A stretch of 64,000 nt of DNA, from the NCBI GenBank assembly GCA_963210315.1, contig OY723241.1, forward strand, positions 2,542,001 to 2,606,000, read 5' to 3'. This document shows positions 46,773 through 54,435 of this stretch, piece after piece. The DNA is from Rhynchopus euleeides (lineage: Eukaryota > Euglenozoa > Diplonemea > Diplonemida > Diplonemidae). Both the position numbers and the translations under genes were made by a program. How positions within the stretch are numbered: position 1 is the stretch's first letter; every line of letters begins with the position of its first letter. Under the pieces are notes generated by a model. It searched no databases and was not told the origin of the DNA. It was given only the letters and a program-made list of their open reading frames with translations.

Positions 46773-49700
46773 TCACGCGTTCAGGTAGTCCTTCTCGCCG
46801 TGCTCCGTTACCCCTGCCTCGGCCAGGTAGCGCAGTGCCTCCTTGCAGTTGTGCAACAGCAGGTTGTGCACGTTTGTGGCTGTGAGGTGGTGTCGGGCCG
46901 ACGCTGTCGCGGGGCAGCCGAAGAAGAGGTGCTTCAGTGAGACCCCAGGCGGGGGGTGGCCCGGCGCATGCTTCAGGCAGGGTTGGCAAGGTGGTTGTGC
47001 CGTGCCCGGGATGTCGTGGTCGTAGACCAGGCGGTGGTGGTCGGCCCGGAGTCGGCGGATGGTGGTTTCCCCTAAGCGGGTGAGTCCCTCCATGCGGAGG
47101 TCGGGGCGTTGCAGTCGCGTCTCCCCGATTCCCGAACGGTACGCGTACACGCTGTCCGTGCGGGGCACCGTTGCGTCGTTGTAGATGTGTCGGCGGAGGA
47201 CGACACGAGCCGACGCGAGGCTAACCGGTTCCACCTGCGGCCGGAAGGCACCGATTTGCGCCTGTTTGTCAGCGAGTTCGTTCCCTGCTACCCCAACGTG
47301 TGACGGGATGTAGCGGAGGTGGGTGGTGACATCGTGGGTTTGGGCGAGCTCGTTCAACCACCTCCAGATGTCCCATTCGGTGGATCCTCTCGCTCGCTGC
47401 GGGCCGCTCAGCAGCGCGTTCAGTGCGCTCTGCGAGTCTGTGAGGATGGCGATCGTTTCGCCTGGGGATACCAGGGTGCATAGGTGAGCGAGGGATTCTC
47501 TGATGGCCACCAGCTCCGCCTGGTAGCTGATGCAGCGGAGTCCTGCCGGCCAGGCGAGCTTTTTCCTGAGGCGGCCCTCCGGCATGCTGTACACCGCTGC
47601 TCCTGCGCCGCCCTGCTGTTGCCGCGATGTGGAGTTGGAGACTGACCCGTCGGTGTACACATGCCAGGCGCATGTCGGGAGGGCCTGGATGGTCTGCTCT
47701 GCCAGGTCCCGGAGGGTGTCTTTCGGGGTGGCGGCCTTTGGGGCGGTGAGCCCCGGCAGCGTCGCCAGGATGTGTACTCGTGGCAGCACCAGGTTCCATT
47801 CCCAGGGGGGGATGGGGTGTGCTGCATGCAGGGGGGCCAGCAGGGGGGTGCGCCCGTCGACCTTCGAGGATTTCACCAGACTCCGTGCCTGGTGTAGCCA
47901 GCTGCCTCCCGTGTTCCCGGTGTTTAGTTGCGCCCGGTATCCTGGGGAGTGGGGCACGCGGCGGAAGCGTTCGTGGTCTGTGCACACCGCGACCTTGAAG
48001 TCGAGGTCGAGGTCTCGCAGGTGTGATTCCCAGAGGAGCTTTGCCGTGCTGGTGTTCTTCATACAGCCCGTGATGATCAGGGCTGCCATGCGGTGGACAT
48101 CTCGCAGGCGTTTGAGGTTCTTCGTGGACAGGCCAGGGGTGTAGACGCTGGCGGCGTACATCAGGATGGGGTAGACATATGTCAGGTAGGCCTGGCGCAG
48201 CGTGTCTCCACTTGAGCCCCAGTCAGTGCCTGCCAACATACGCAGAATGCTCAGGCGTCGCATGCAGGTGGTCACGACGTGGTCGACGTGGTCTGTCATC
48301 GTGTGGCAGGCATCGATGTAGACCCCGAGGTACTTCGCTGTCGATTCGTGCTGGAGGGGGGTGCCGTCTGGGAGCTCCATGCGTCTGTGCTCGCCCAACG
48401 CTGCGGGCGTCGTTCCCATCAGCGTGTAGCAGCACTTACTGGGGGAGAGCTGCAGCCCGTGGAGTGGGATTTCGGCGGCGAGTGTGGATATGACGCCCTG
48501 TGCGGTGCTTAGGGCTTCAGTGTAGTTGTCCCCGACGACGAGTACTGCGATGTCATCTGCGAACACCGCTGGGTGGATGTTAGGGGAGGCGGTGATGGCT
48601 CGAGATACATCGTCCATCACGCAGTTGAAGAGCAGGGGCGAGAGCACTGTTCCCTGCGGGACCCCGTTGTTGAAGTCGTAGTAGTCGCTTCTTACCCCGT
48701 GCACCTGTGCGGCGGCTCGGCGGTTGCTGAGGTAGTTGTGTAGCCATCTGGTGAATTTCGGGGGGAAGCCCTTCCGTCTGACACTGTTGATGACTGCGTG
48801 CTTGCTGACCTTGTCGAAGGCTTTCTCGAGGTCGAAGTACAGGGTGACAGCTGCCTTTCCGGAGGAGAGGGCGTCCGTCGCTGTTTGGGTGATGTAGGCT
48901 AGTTGGTCGGTTGTCGATCTCAGCCGCTGGAACCCTGCCTGGTTCGCGCAGTGCCCCTCCACCTGTGGGTAGGCGTCGTCGAGCATGAGCTGCTCCATGC
49001 GCCTCTTCACCATTTTTTCTAGCACCTTGCACGCTGTGCTGGTGAGCGCGATTGGTCGGTACGAGGACGCTGCCGTTGCTGGCTTCCCCGGTTTCAGGAT
49101 CGGGATGATGACTGCTCGTGTCCACGCGTCGGGGAGGATGCCGCTGTTCCACGACAGGTTGAGCACATGCAGGAGTCCCTGCCGTGCCTGGGGGCCCAGA
49201 TGCATCAGCAGCTCGTTGTTGAGGTCGTCAGGCCCTGGGGATTTCCGCTCCTGCAGTTCGGATAGAGCCGCGTTCAGCTCCTCTTTGGAGAAGTCGTCTT
49301 CGGCAGCTGAGAGCTCGGGGGGTGTCTGGTCATTCGCATGCTGCGGGGTGTGTGCTGCTTGTGGCTGTTGGTCGCTTCCTTCGCTGATCTTGGCGTAGTG
49401 GCTGCAGAGGAGGTCCGCCTTAGCTTTGGGGTCGGTCACCGGGACCCCTCCGTCGACAAGTGGGAAGGCAGCCTGTTGGATTTTGCGGCCGTCGAGTTCT
49501 CGCACAAGCCGGAAGGTGGCGCCGAGGTCGCTGCTGGTGCTCGCGGCCTGGCACCTGGTTTCCCAGGTTGTGCGCTTTGCTTCGAGGACGGCGTTGGTGG
49601 CGTCGGTGGTCAGCTTGTCCAGCTTGTCGTAGTCGTCCTGGGACAGGTGTGCGGTCTGGGCGTGTCTGCGCGATTCCTCGTTCCGCGCCCGTATCGCACG

Positions 49701-50738
49701 TTTCACCTTGCTTGTGAACCACCGCTTGCGGGGGCGAGAGCTTCGCTTCGTCGGGATGTGTTTGGCTGCGACCGTGCGTACCAGTCCCAGCCACTTGTGG
49801 AAGGATTCCTTCGGGTCATTCCACTTCGTCACTTTGCGTGACAGCCGTTCCAGCTCCTCAGTGAATGCGGGCCAGTCTGCCGCTGCCCAGTTCCATAGTT
49901 GGCGGGCTTTGGCTGCCGGGTGTGTGGCTGCAGCTGGCGTTCGTGCAAAGGGGACGGTGTATTGTATGGCGAAGTGATCGGACTGCCACTGGTCTAGGGT
50001 ATTCCAGGTGACCTCCCCCAGCTCGTAGTGGGCGAAGACAATGTCCGGCGAGGACTTGGAGTCGCGGCGCATGCGTGTGGGGTGGTCAGGGTCGTTGCAC
50101 AGCGACATGCCGTTGAGGAGGGACCAGTGGTACAGGTCTGTTCCCTTGTCGTCGCAGCGCGCATGTTTATCCCAGGCACGGTTGTGGATGTTGAAGTCGC
50201 CGGCGATGATGGACTCCGGCGTGTGTGGTAGCAGGGATGTAGAGAAGTCGTCGCGGCGTGGGTCGTTGCTAGTGCCGACTCCCGAGGGGCGGTATACATT
50301 GGTGAAGGTGATAGCGCTTTCTGGCCCCGTGACGCGCACCGTGAGGGTCTCGGTCACACTGGCGTTTGGTGCGGTGGCAATAAGAGTCGCGTGTAGGTCC
50401 TCCCGCACTAGGGTTGCGATCCCGCCTCCGGAGGTGAGCGTCCCCTTACAGCGCTTCTGGGTGCGGCGTCGGAGAAAGACGGAGTAGCCCGGGAACTTGG
50501 GGTCCCCCCCCTGTGCTGCTCGGAGTTCCTGCAGATGCACTACGTCATACCGCTGGGTTGCGAGGTGGTGCTGGAGCTCCGCCCTTTTTGCCTCGGTGAG
50601 TCCGTTGCAGTTCCAGGTCAGGCACTTGAGGTGCTGCGCCGGGCCAGGGTTCTGCTCGATGTCACCCGCCCTGAGGAGGAGGTCACGCCCGGTCTCGTAG
50701 ATGTGGCGCTGCAGGCCTGGAGATGGCGGGCCTCCCCG
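46773..50738 (-). CDS. LINE ORF2: APE endonuclease, reverse transcriptase, RNase H
   Basis: 1321 residues counted from the codon after the ORF1 stop. Order: a linker with a 2A-like motif (about 11-33); APE endonuclease (WNCNGL near 41, HLQELR, GDFNIHNR near 179, SDHFAI); reverse transcriptase (KSPGPDDL, SYRPIALTS, YFDLEKAFDKV, GVPQGTVLSP, FADDIAVLV near 726); RNase H (YTDGS near 1028, TDSQSA near 1100, SHVGVAGNELAD near 1145); and a CCHC cluster (CQPC...HLFFGC) near the end. The order and RNase H fit the I/ingi group. There is no in-frame ATG before 50108, already beyond the endonuclease core, so expression by readthrough from ORF1 is the simplest explanation. TGA is used as a normal stop elsewhere, including at the end of this frame. 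Confidence 0.92.
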   Translation of the reverse strand, partial: RGGPPSPGLQRHIYETGRDLLLRAGDIEQNPGPAQHLKCLTWNCNGLTEAKRAELQHHLATQRYDVVHLQELRAAQGGDPKFPGYSVFLRRRTQKRCKGTLTSGGGIATLVREDLHATLIATAPNASVTETLTVRVTGPESAITFTNVYRPSGVGTSNDPRRDDFSTSLLPHTPESIIAGDFNIHNRAWDKHARCDDKGTDLYHWSLLNGMSLCNDPDHPTRMRRDSKSSPDIVFAHYELGEVTWNTLDQWQSDHFAIQYTVPFARTPAAATHPAAKARQLWNWAAADWPAFTEELERLSRKVTKWNDPKESFHKWLGLVRTVAAKHIPTKRSSRPRKRWFTSKVKRAIRARNEESRRHAQTAHLSQDDYDKLDKLTTDATNAVLEAKRTTWETRCQAASTSSDLGATFRLVRELDGRKIQQAAFPLVDGGVPVTDPKAKADLLCSHYAKISEGSDQQPQAAHTPQHANDQTPPELSAAEDDFSKEELNAALSELQERKSPGPDDLNNELLMHLGPQARQGLLHVLNLSWNSGILPDAWTRAVIIPILKPGKPATAASSYRPIALTSTACKVLEKMVKRRMEQLMLDDAYPQVEGHCANQAGFQRLRSTTDQLAYITQTATDALSSGKAAVTLYFDLEKAFDKVSKHAVINSVRRKGFPPKFTRWLHNYLSNRRAAAQVHGVRSDYYDFNNGVPQGTVLSPLLFNCVMDDVSRAITASPNIHPAVFADDIAVLVVGDNYTEALSTAQGVISTLAAEIPLHGLQLSPSKCCYTLMGTTPAALGEHRRMELPDGTPLQHESTAKYLGVYIDACHTMTDHVDHVVTTCMRRLSILRMLAGTDWGSSGDTLRQAYLTYVYPILMYAASVYTPGLSTKNLKRLRDVHRMAALIITGCMKNTSTAKLLWESHLRDLDLDFKVAVCTDHERFRRVPHSPGYRAQLNTGNTGGSWLHQARSLVKSSKVDGRTPLLAPLHAAHPIPPWEWNLVLPRVHILATLPGLTAPKAATPKDTLRDLAEQTIQALPTCAWHVYTDGSVSNSTSRQQQGGAGAAVYSMPEGRLRKKLAWPAGLRCISYQAELVAIRESLAHLCTLVSPGETIAILTDSQSALNALLSGPQRARGSTEWDIWRWLNELAQTHDVTTHLRYIPSHVGVAGNELADKQAQIGAFRPQVEPVSLASARVVLRRHIYNDATVPRTDSVYAYRSGIGETRLQRPDLRMEGLTRLGETTIRRLRADHHRLVYDHDIPGTAQPPCQPCLKHAPGHPPPGVSLKHLFFGCPATASARHHLTATNVHNLLLHNCKEALRYLAEAGVTEHGEKDYLNA
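50640..50690 (-). other. 2A-like ribosome-skipping motif
   Basis: On the minus strand the frame reads DLLLRAGDIEQNPGP, which contains the D-x-E-x-N-P-G-P core and the preceding leucine-rich helix and G expected of a working 2A. Skipping would occur between the last Gly (50645-50643) and Pro (50642-50640), releasing ORF2 protein with N-terminal proline eight residues before the endonuclease WNCNG. 2A motifs are known at the start of the polyprotein in trypanosome and some animal APE-type retrotransposons. Confidence 0.88.
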
Positions 50739-50741
50739 TCA
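50736..50741 (-). promoter_or_regulatory. Leaky stop context TGA-CGG between ORF1 and ORF2
   Basis: ORF1 ends ...VLFN then TGA (50741-50739), followed at once by CGG, and the frame stays open to 46773. UGA followed by CGG is a known readthrough-permissive context. It lies 25 codons before the 2A motif. Confidence 0.7.
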
Positions 50742-52490
50742 GTTGAAGAGGACCTCTTCGCACTGACGTTTGTGCAACCGCTCCTTCGGGTGCTTTGTGC
50801 GCAGGGTTGCGGTCCGGGACGGAGAGAGTGCCCGGCTCTTCTTCTTGGGGGTTAGCCCCGTGTGGGTTCTGGCCGGGGAGGCGGACTTCGGGGGTGAGCC
50901 CTTGGTCCCCCGGTTTGGGGTGGTGGCGGCCGGCTCGGTCTTTCGGGAGGGGGAGCTGGTGCCCGGCTTGGTGGTCTTCTTCGGTTTTGACTGCGGATGT
51001 GCTGCCGCCTCCAGGTGCTGCAGGCGGGCCTGCATTGCCTGCAGGGCGGCCGCGAACTGTCTCTCCTGGTTCGCGGCCCGCTCCTCTGCAGCGGCTGCCC
51101 GCCGCTCTGCCTCGGCAGCACGCTGTTCCGCCTGCTCGAGGAGGGCTTGCACCCTGGCGAGGTTGGTGGCGGCGGCGGCGGCGGCGGCTGCTGCTGCGGC
51201 GGCGGCGGCGGGGTCGGTGGTAGTGGTGGTGGCGTGGGGGGGGCCGCTGTCCTTCATCTCAGCGTCGGTCGTGGCCCCCTTCTTCTTCGTCTTCTTCTTT
51301 GTCTTCTTACTCGCCAGCTCACTCCCCGGCACTCCTCCCTTCGGCTGCTCCGGTGCTGCGGGTGGTGGGGTCGGCTCCGGTGGGGGCTTGGTGCGCTTTG
51401 GCCTCCGCCGGCGGGGGAAGAGCCCCAAGTCCTCGGGTTCGCGGTACCGCCGCAACACCAGGTAGGTGTTGTTGTCGACGCAGTACGCGCCGAGTTTCTG
51501 GGGGGTGGTGGGGGCGCGCAGCAGGACTGCCCGCCCGTTCGGCACCCTGGTTGACGCCAGGATGCGCGCCTGCCAGCCCATCTCCTCCAGCAGGTCCCGG
51601 GTGCAGCGGGCGGTGTACTCCGGGGGCAGCCCCTCCAGCACATATTTCCCCTGCAGGGGGGTTGCAGCTTCGTCGCCGACGACTGCTGCCGTGGCGTGGT
51701 GCCCGGCGGTGTTCGGCACTGCGATGCCGAGGCCGCCCTTGACAAGGACGACCCTTCCGCTCAGCCGGCTCGCCTTCTCCTGTGCCTGCTGGATGGTGGT
51801 GTCGGGCGGCAGGCGCACGACTGTGTCGGGGTGTGTGGTGGTGTGGAAGTGGGGGCGGCAGAAGATGTCGCTCTCGCCGCTCGCACGCAGCAGGTCCTTG
51901 ACCTGTCGACTGTCCACACCCACCTTGAAGCGGCGGGCCCAGGTGGTGCCGGTCATCGCGATGACCGCGTCCGGCTCCGCGCCGTGGGCCCGCAGCCAGG
52001 TGCGGATGTGTGTGTGTGTGAGGGGGGTGGCTGGCGGTGCTTCCATCACCACCCACTCCCGGCTGCCCTTGGGGGCTTTCAGGCCCGGGCTGCTGCTGGC
52101 CCCGTAGTGTACGGGGTCACTGTGGAGCTGCAGCAGGTGCCGCCGCAGCCCCCGGGTCTCGCCGTCGCGCTCGACCAGGAGGGAGAGGACGCGGCTGCGC
52201 CCCTTCCCCCCCTCCGTCGCCTCGACGGTCAGGATTGCCGCCGGTCCCGGCGGCGGGTGCTCCCTGCACCTCGCGATCAGGCGCTGTGCGTCGCCTTTGG
52301 CGCACAGCATTACGCCGCCCTTGGCGGCCAGCTCGTCGGTTGAGTGCCTGACGTCGGCACTCCACTCCTTTTCCCTCAGCACCCACTTGTGCCTCTTCCC
52401 TGCAGCTTCGCTCGGCGCCGGCTTAGCCGACGCCTCCCCAGGGAACCCCGTCGAGGAGGGGTGCAGGGGGACAGAGGCAGCGTGGGACAT
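50739..52490 (-). CDS. LINE ORF1: gag-like nucleic-acid-binding protein
   Basis: A 583-residue protein. The first two-thirds is a mixed alpha/beta region with at least two possible RRM-like units (for example the stretches around WVVMEAPPATPLTHTHIRTWL and GKYVLEGLPPEYTARCTRDLL). These are followed by a proline/lysine-rich linker (KRTKPPPEPTPPPA), a lysine-rich patch, a polyalanine run (about 427-440) and a strong Ala/Glu/Arg coiled coil (about 442-495). The C-terminus is basic and serine/threonine-rich. This fits a LINE ORF1 protein that coats the RNA and self-associates; no CCHC knuckle is seen. It starts at an ATG (MSHAASV) and ends at the TGA discussed separately. Confidence 0.75.
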   Translation of the reverse strand: MSHAASVPLHPSSTGFPGEASAKPAPSEAAGKRHKWVLREKEWSADVRHSTDELAAKGGVMLCAKGDAQRLIARCREHPPPGPAAILTVEATEGGKGRSRVLSLLVERDGETRGLRRHLLQLHSDPVHYGASSSPGLKAPKGSREWVVMEAPPATPLTHTHIRTWLRAHGAEPDAVIAMTGTTWARRFKVGVDSRQVKDLLRASGESDIFCRPHFHTTTHPDTVVRLPPDTTIQQAQEKASRLSGRVVLVKGGLGIAVPNTAGHHATAAVVGDEAATPLQGKYVLEGLPPEYTARCTRDLLEEMGWQARILASTRVPNGRAVLLRAPTTPQKLGAYCVDNNTYLVLRRYREPEDLGLFPRRRRPKRTKPPPEPTPPPAAPEQPKGGVPGSELASKKTKKKTKKKGATTDAEMKDSGPPHATTTTTDPAAAAAAAAAAAAAATNLARVQALLEQAEQRAAEAERRAAAAEERAANQERQFAAALQAMQARLQHLEAAAHPQSKPKKTTKPGTSSPSRKTEPAATTPNRGTKGSPPKSASPARTHTGLTPKKKSRALSPSRTATLRTKHPKERLHKRQCEEVLFN

Positions 52491-53046
52491 TGTGTGTGTG
52501 ATGTGTCAGTTGTGTTCCCCTCTGGTACTCGCGGCGGGGATCTTTCTCCGAAGTGTTTTCGGACAAAGATTTCTTGACAAGAGAGATACTAAAAATACTT
52601 CTTGACAGGACTGGACAGGTCGAGGTCATTCTATTTGCGATGTCAGCAGCATCCAGTGGACCCGAAAAGGCCCCCATGTCGTGTGGTTTGGAGGGATGGA
52701 CCGCTCGGTTGCGGAAACCACTCGACTGGGGATAACGACCCTGTTGAGGTTGGACATTCCTCTTCTGGCCTCTCTGCCTGCGATCCGCAAACTCATCCGC
52801 TTTTGGCAACTCGCAGCAAACCTGGCGATAGGGGACAGATAGGAGTAACCTGAGTGAGGTTGAAGGACGCTGACACCCGCCTGACCCAAAGACTGCCTGT
52901 TCACAGCGCTGGAGTGTTGCACATGTGGCACATCATCCCACACACCTCTAGGAAACTCCCATGATGCAGGATAGATAACTTTTAAAACAAAACAAAAGTT
53001 TTGAGACGAAAAAACTTTCGAACGGAGAATTTTAAAACTTTTGTTC
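52491..53046. other. LINE 5' leader and right arm of the mariner-like element
   Basis: No protein-like frame is seen. The LINE 5' end must lie here, and the AT-rich mariner arm begins near 52977 (ACTTTTAAAACAAAACAAAAG). A junction or target duplication could not be fixed. Confidence 0.4.
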
Positions 53047-53072
53047 GTTCGAAACTTTTCTGCGGCACTGTA

Positions 53073-54172
53073 TCCATTCAAAGATGGAGTACACCTCCCG
53101 TTCGCCACCTTTTTGGAGAAGAATTCTCCTTCGTGTTCTTCGTGGATTTGATGCGCGTGTGCAATACTTGTGCTTCCCCTCTTTGCTTGCGACAAAAAAG
53201 ACCCTTGTCTCGAAGCAGCTGTGCTCTCTTAGAATAACCAACACCACGCCCTCCTGCGTTAATCCTTTTTCCTTGAGTCGATGGCGTTTCCCGGAACCCT
53301 CCCGGCTTGACTCTGCACGACGAGATAACTTCCGGTTCCCGGAATCAAAAGACATGGGGTGGGGTGCCCCCGATCAACACCTTCCCGCTTGCACGAGGGT
53401 TACACCGTGCGCACCCCACCCCCACCCCCTCTGTCCCGACAGGGGAAATCCCCCCCAACCCTCACACCCCACACCCCACGTGCTGAGGCCCTGCAACTCA
53501 TTTGCCCTTCTCTGTCTTGTGTTCGTCTCATGCAACACCCCCTCCCCACCACTCACTAATGTGTCGCCAAGCGTTCGGCCGGAAAAGCCTCACGAGCTTC
53601 ACGAGCCTCGCAAGCCTTGCCATCTCTCTGAGGTGGGACACTCTCAACAAGCAAAGTCGGGGCATTTTCGCGCTCTGTGTCGTTACGCTCCGCGTCGGGG
53701 GCGCTCCCTCCTCTCTGCGGTCCTCCCGCCACGGCCCGCCGACTCGCGTACTACTGCAGCACACCAGTCAGCAACTGTGTGTCATATCCGACCCGTGTGT
53801 CACTTTGCAGACAGTTTTGTGAGGCAGACGCATCTTTGTTTCTCACATTTTTTTTTTTACGCGTATCCGTCAGGTGGACCACCGGGTGGGGAGAGATCCG
53901 GTGTGAGGCACTTGGGTCCGTCCAGGTGGGCAGGGGGAACCTGGGGGCGGGGGGCCTCAAAACCCGTCTACCAGTGCCGCTTCTAATCTCGTCGGTCTTG
54001 TCCCAACCACCACCAGCCAGCCCAGAACGCCCTGACGCTGCGACCTCGTCGATTTTTCCGTTTCGCCCATCCGCCCAACTCCGCCAACCCAACCAGCCCT
54101 ACCCTTTCTCCCAGTCAGGGCGGTACTCACACGAGCGGCAAAGCGCTGGGGGAGGGGGGGGGGGACATCAAT
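53073..54172. other. Non-coding stretch between mariner-like element and giant LINE
   Basis: Contains C-rich runs and a T9-10 tract near 53851. A 300-codon open frame from 53084 has no protein-like features. Confidence 0.4.
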
Positions 54173-54262
54173 AGGGGAGGGGAGGGGAGGGGAGGGGAGG
54201 GGAGGGGAGGGGAGGGGAGGGGAGGGGAGGGGAGGGGAGGGGAGGGGAGGGGAGGGGAGGGG
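54173..54262. repeat. (GGGGA)n microsatellite, about 18 units
   Basis: Uninterrupted GGGGA pentamers on the plus strand, TCCCC on the minus strand. It sits about 170 bp downstream of the stop of the giant minus-strand retrotransposon gene. It may be that element's 3' tail, since many non-LTR elements end in short tandem repeats. Confidence 0.85.
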
Positions 54263-54435
54263 GGAGGAAGGGAGGGGAAGAAGGGGGGGGGGTTATGTTG
54301 TTTCTAACCCAGACCTGCTGTGCAGAGCCCGGGGGAGGGGGTGGCCAGCCCCTGTCTAACCATTCACAACGGCCACCTGCACACATCTATGAAAGGGGGG
54401 GGGGGGGGGTGGTGGGGGTGGGGACGCTGCTCCGC

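Larger units (their letters stand above)
46411..52490 (-). mobile_element. Near-complete ingi/I-type LINE with 2A-linked ORFs
   Basis: An APE-type non-LTR retrotransposon with RNase H, transcribed leftward. Its 3' end is a tail of ATCGTTCAA units at about 46411-46436, preceded by an untranslated region with a C13 tract shared with the truncated copy at 35383. ORF1 begins at 52490; the 5' end lies further right, between 52490 and about 52985, and was not resolved. ORF1 and ORF2 share one frame, separated by a single TGA. The endonuclease, RT, RNase H and CCHC are all intact, so it may be capable of movement. Confidence 0.88.
46283..53070. mobile_element. Non-autonomous Tc1/mariner-like element split by a LINE
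   Basis: 24 bp inverted ends beginning CAGTGCC (46283-46306 and 53047-53070) differ at one position and are flanked by TA on both sides (46281-46282 and 53071-53072). Just inside, both arms are AT-rich with related words (TTTTAAAAC, AAGTTTTNAGACGAAAA). CAGT ends plus TA duplication are typical of Tc1/mariner. No mariner transposase is seen, so it is probably a MITE. Nearly all of the interval is the LINE inserted into it. Confidence 0.7.

Noticed and set aside
52626..53195. 189-codon minus-strand frame upstream of LINE ORF1
   Set aside because: It crosses the boundary of the LINE leader and the mariner arm, so it cannot be one ancestral gene, and no motif was seen.
53084..53986. 300-codon plus-strand frame after the mariner right end
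   Set aside because: It begins close to the transposon end and has no domain, conserved pattern or sensible composition.
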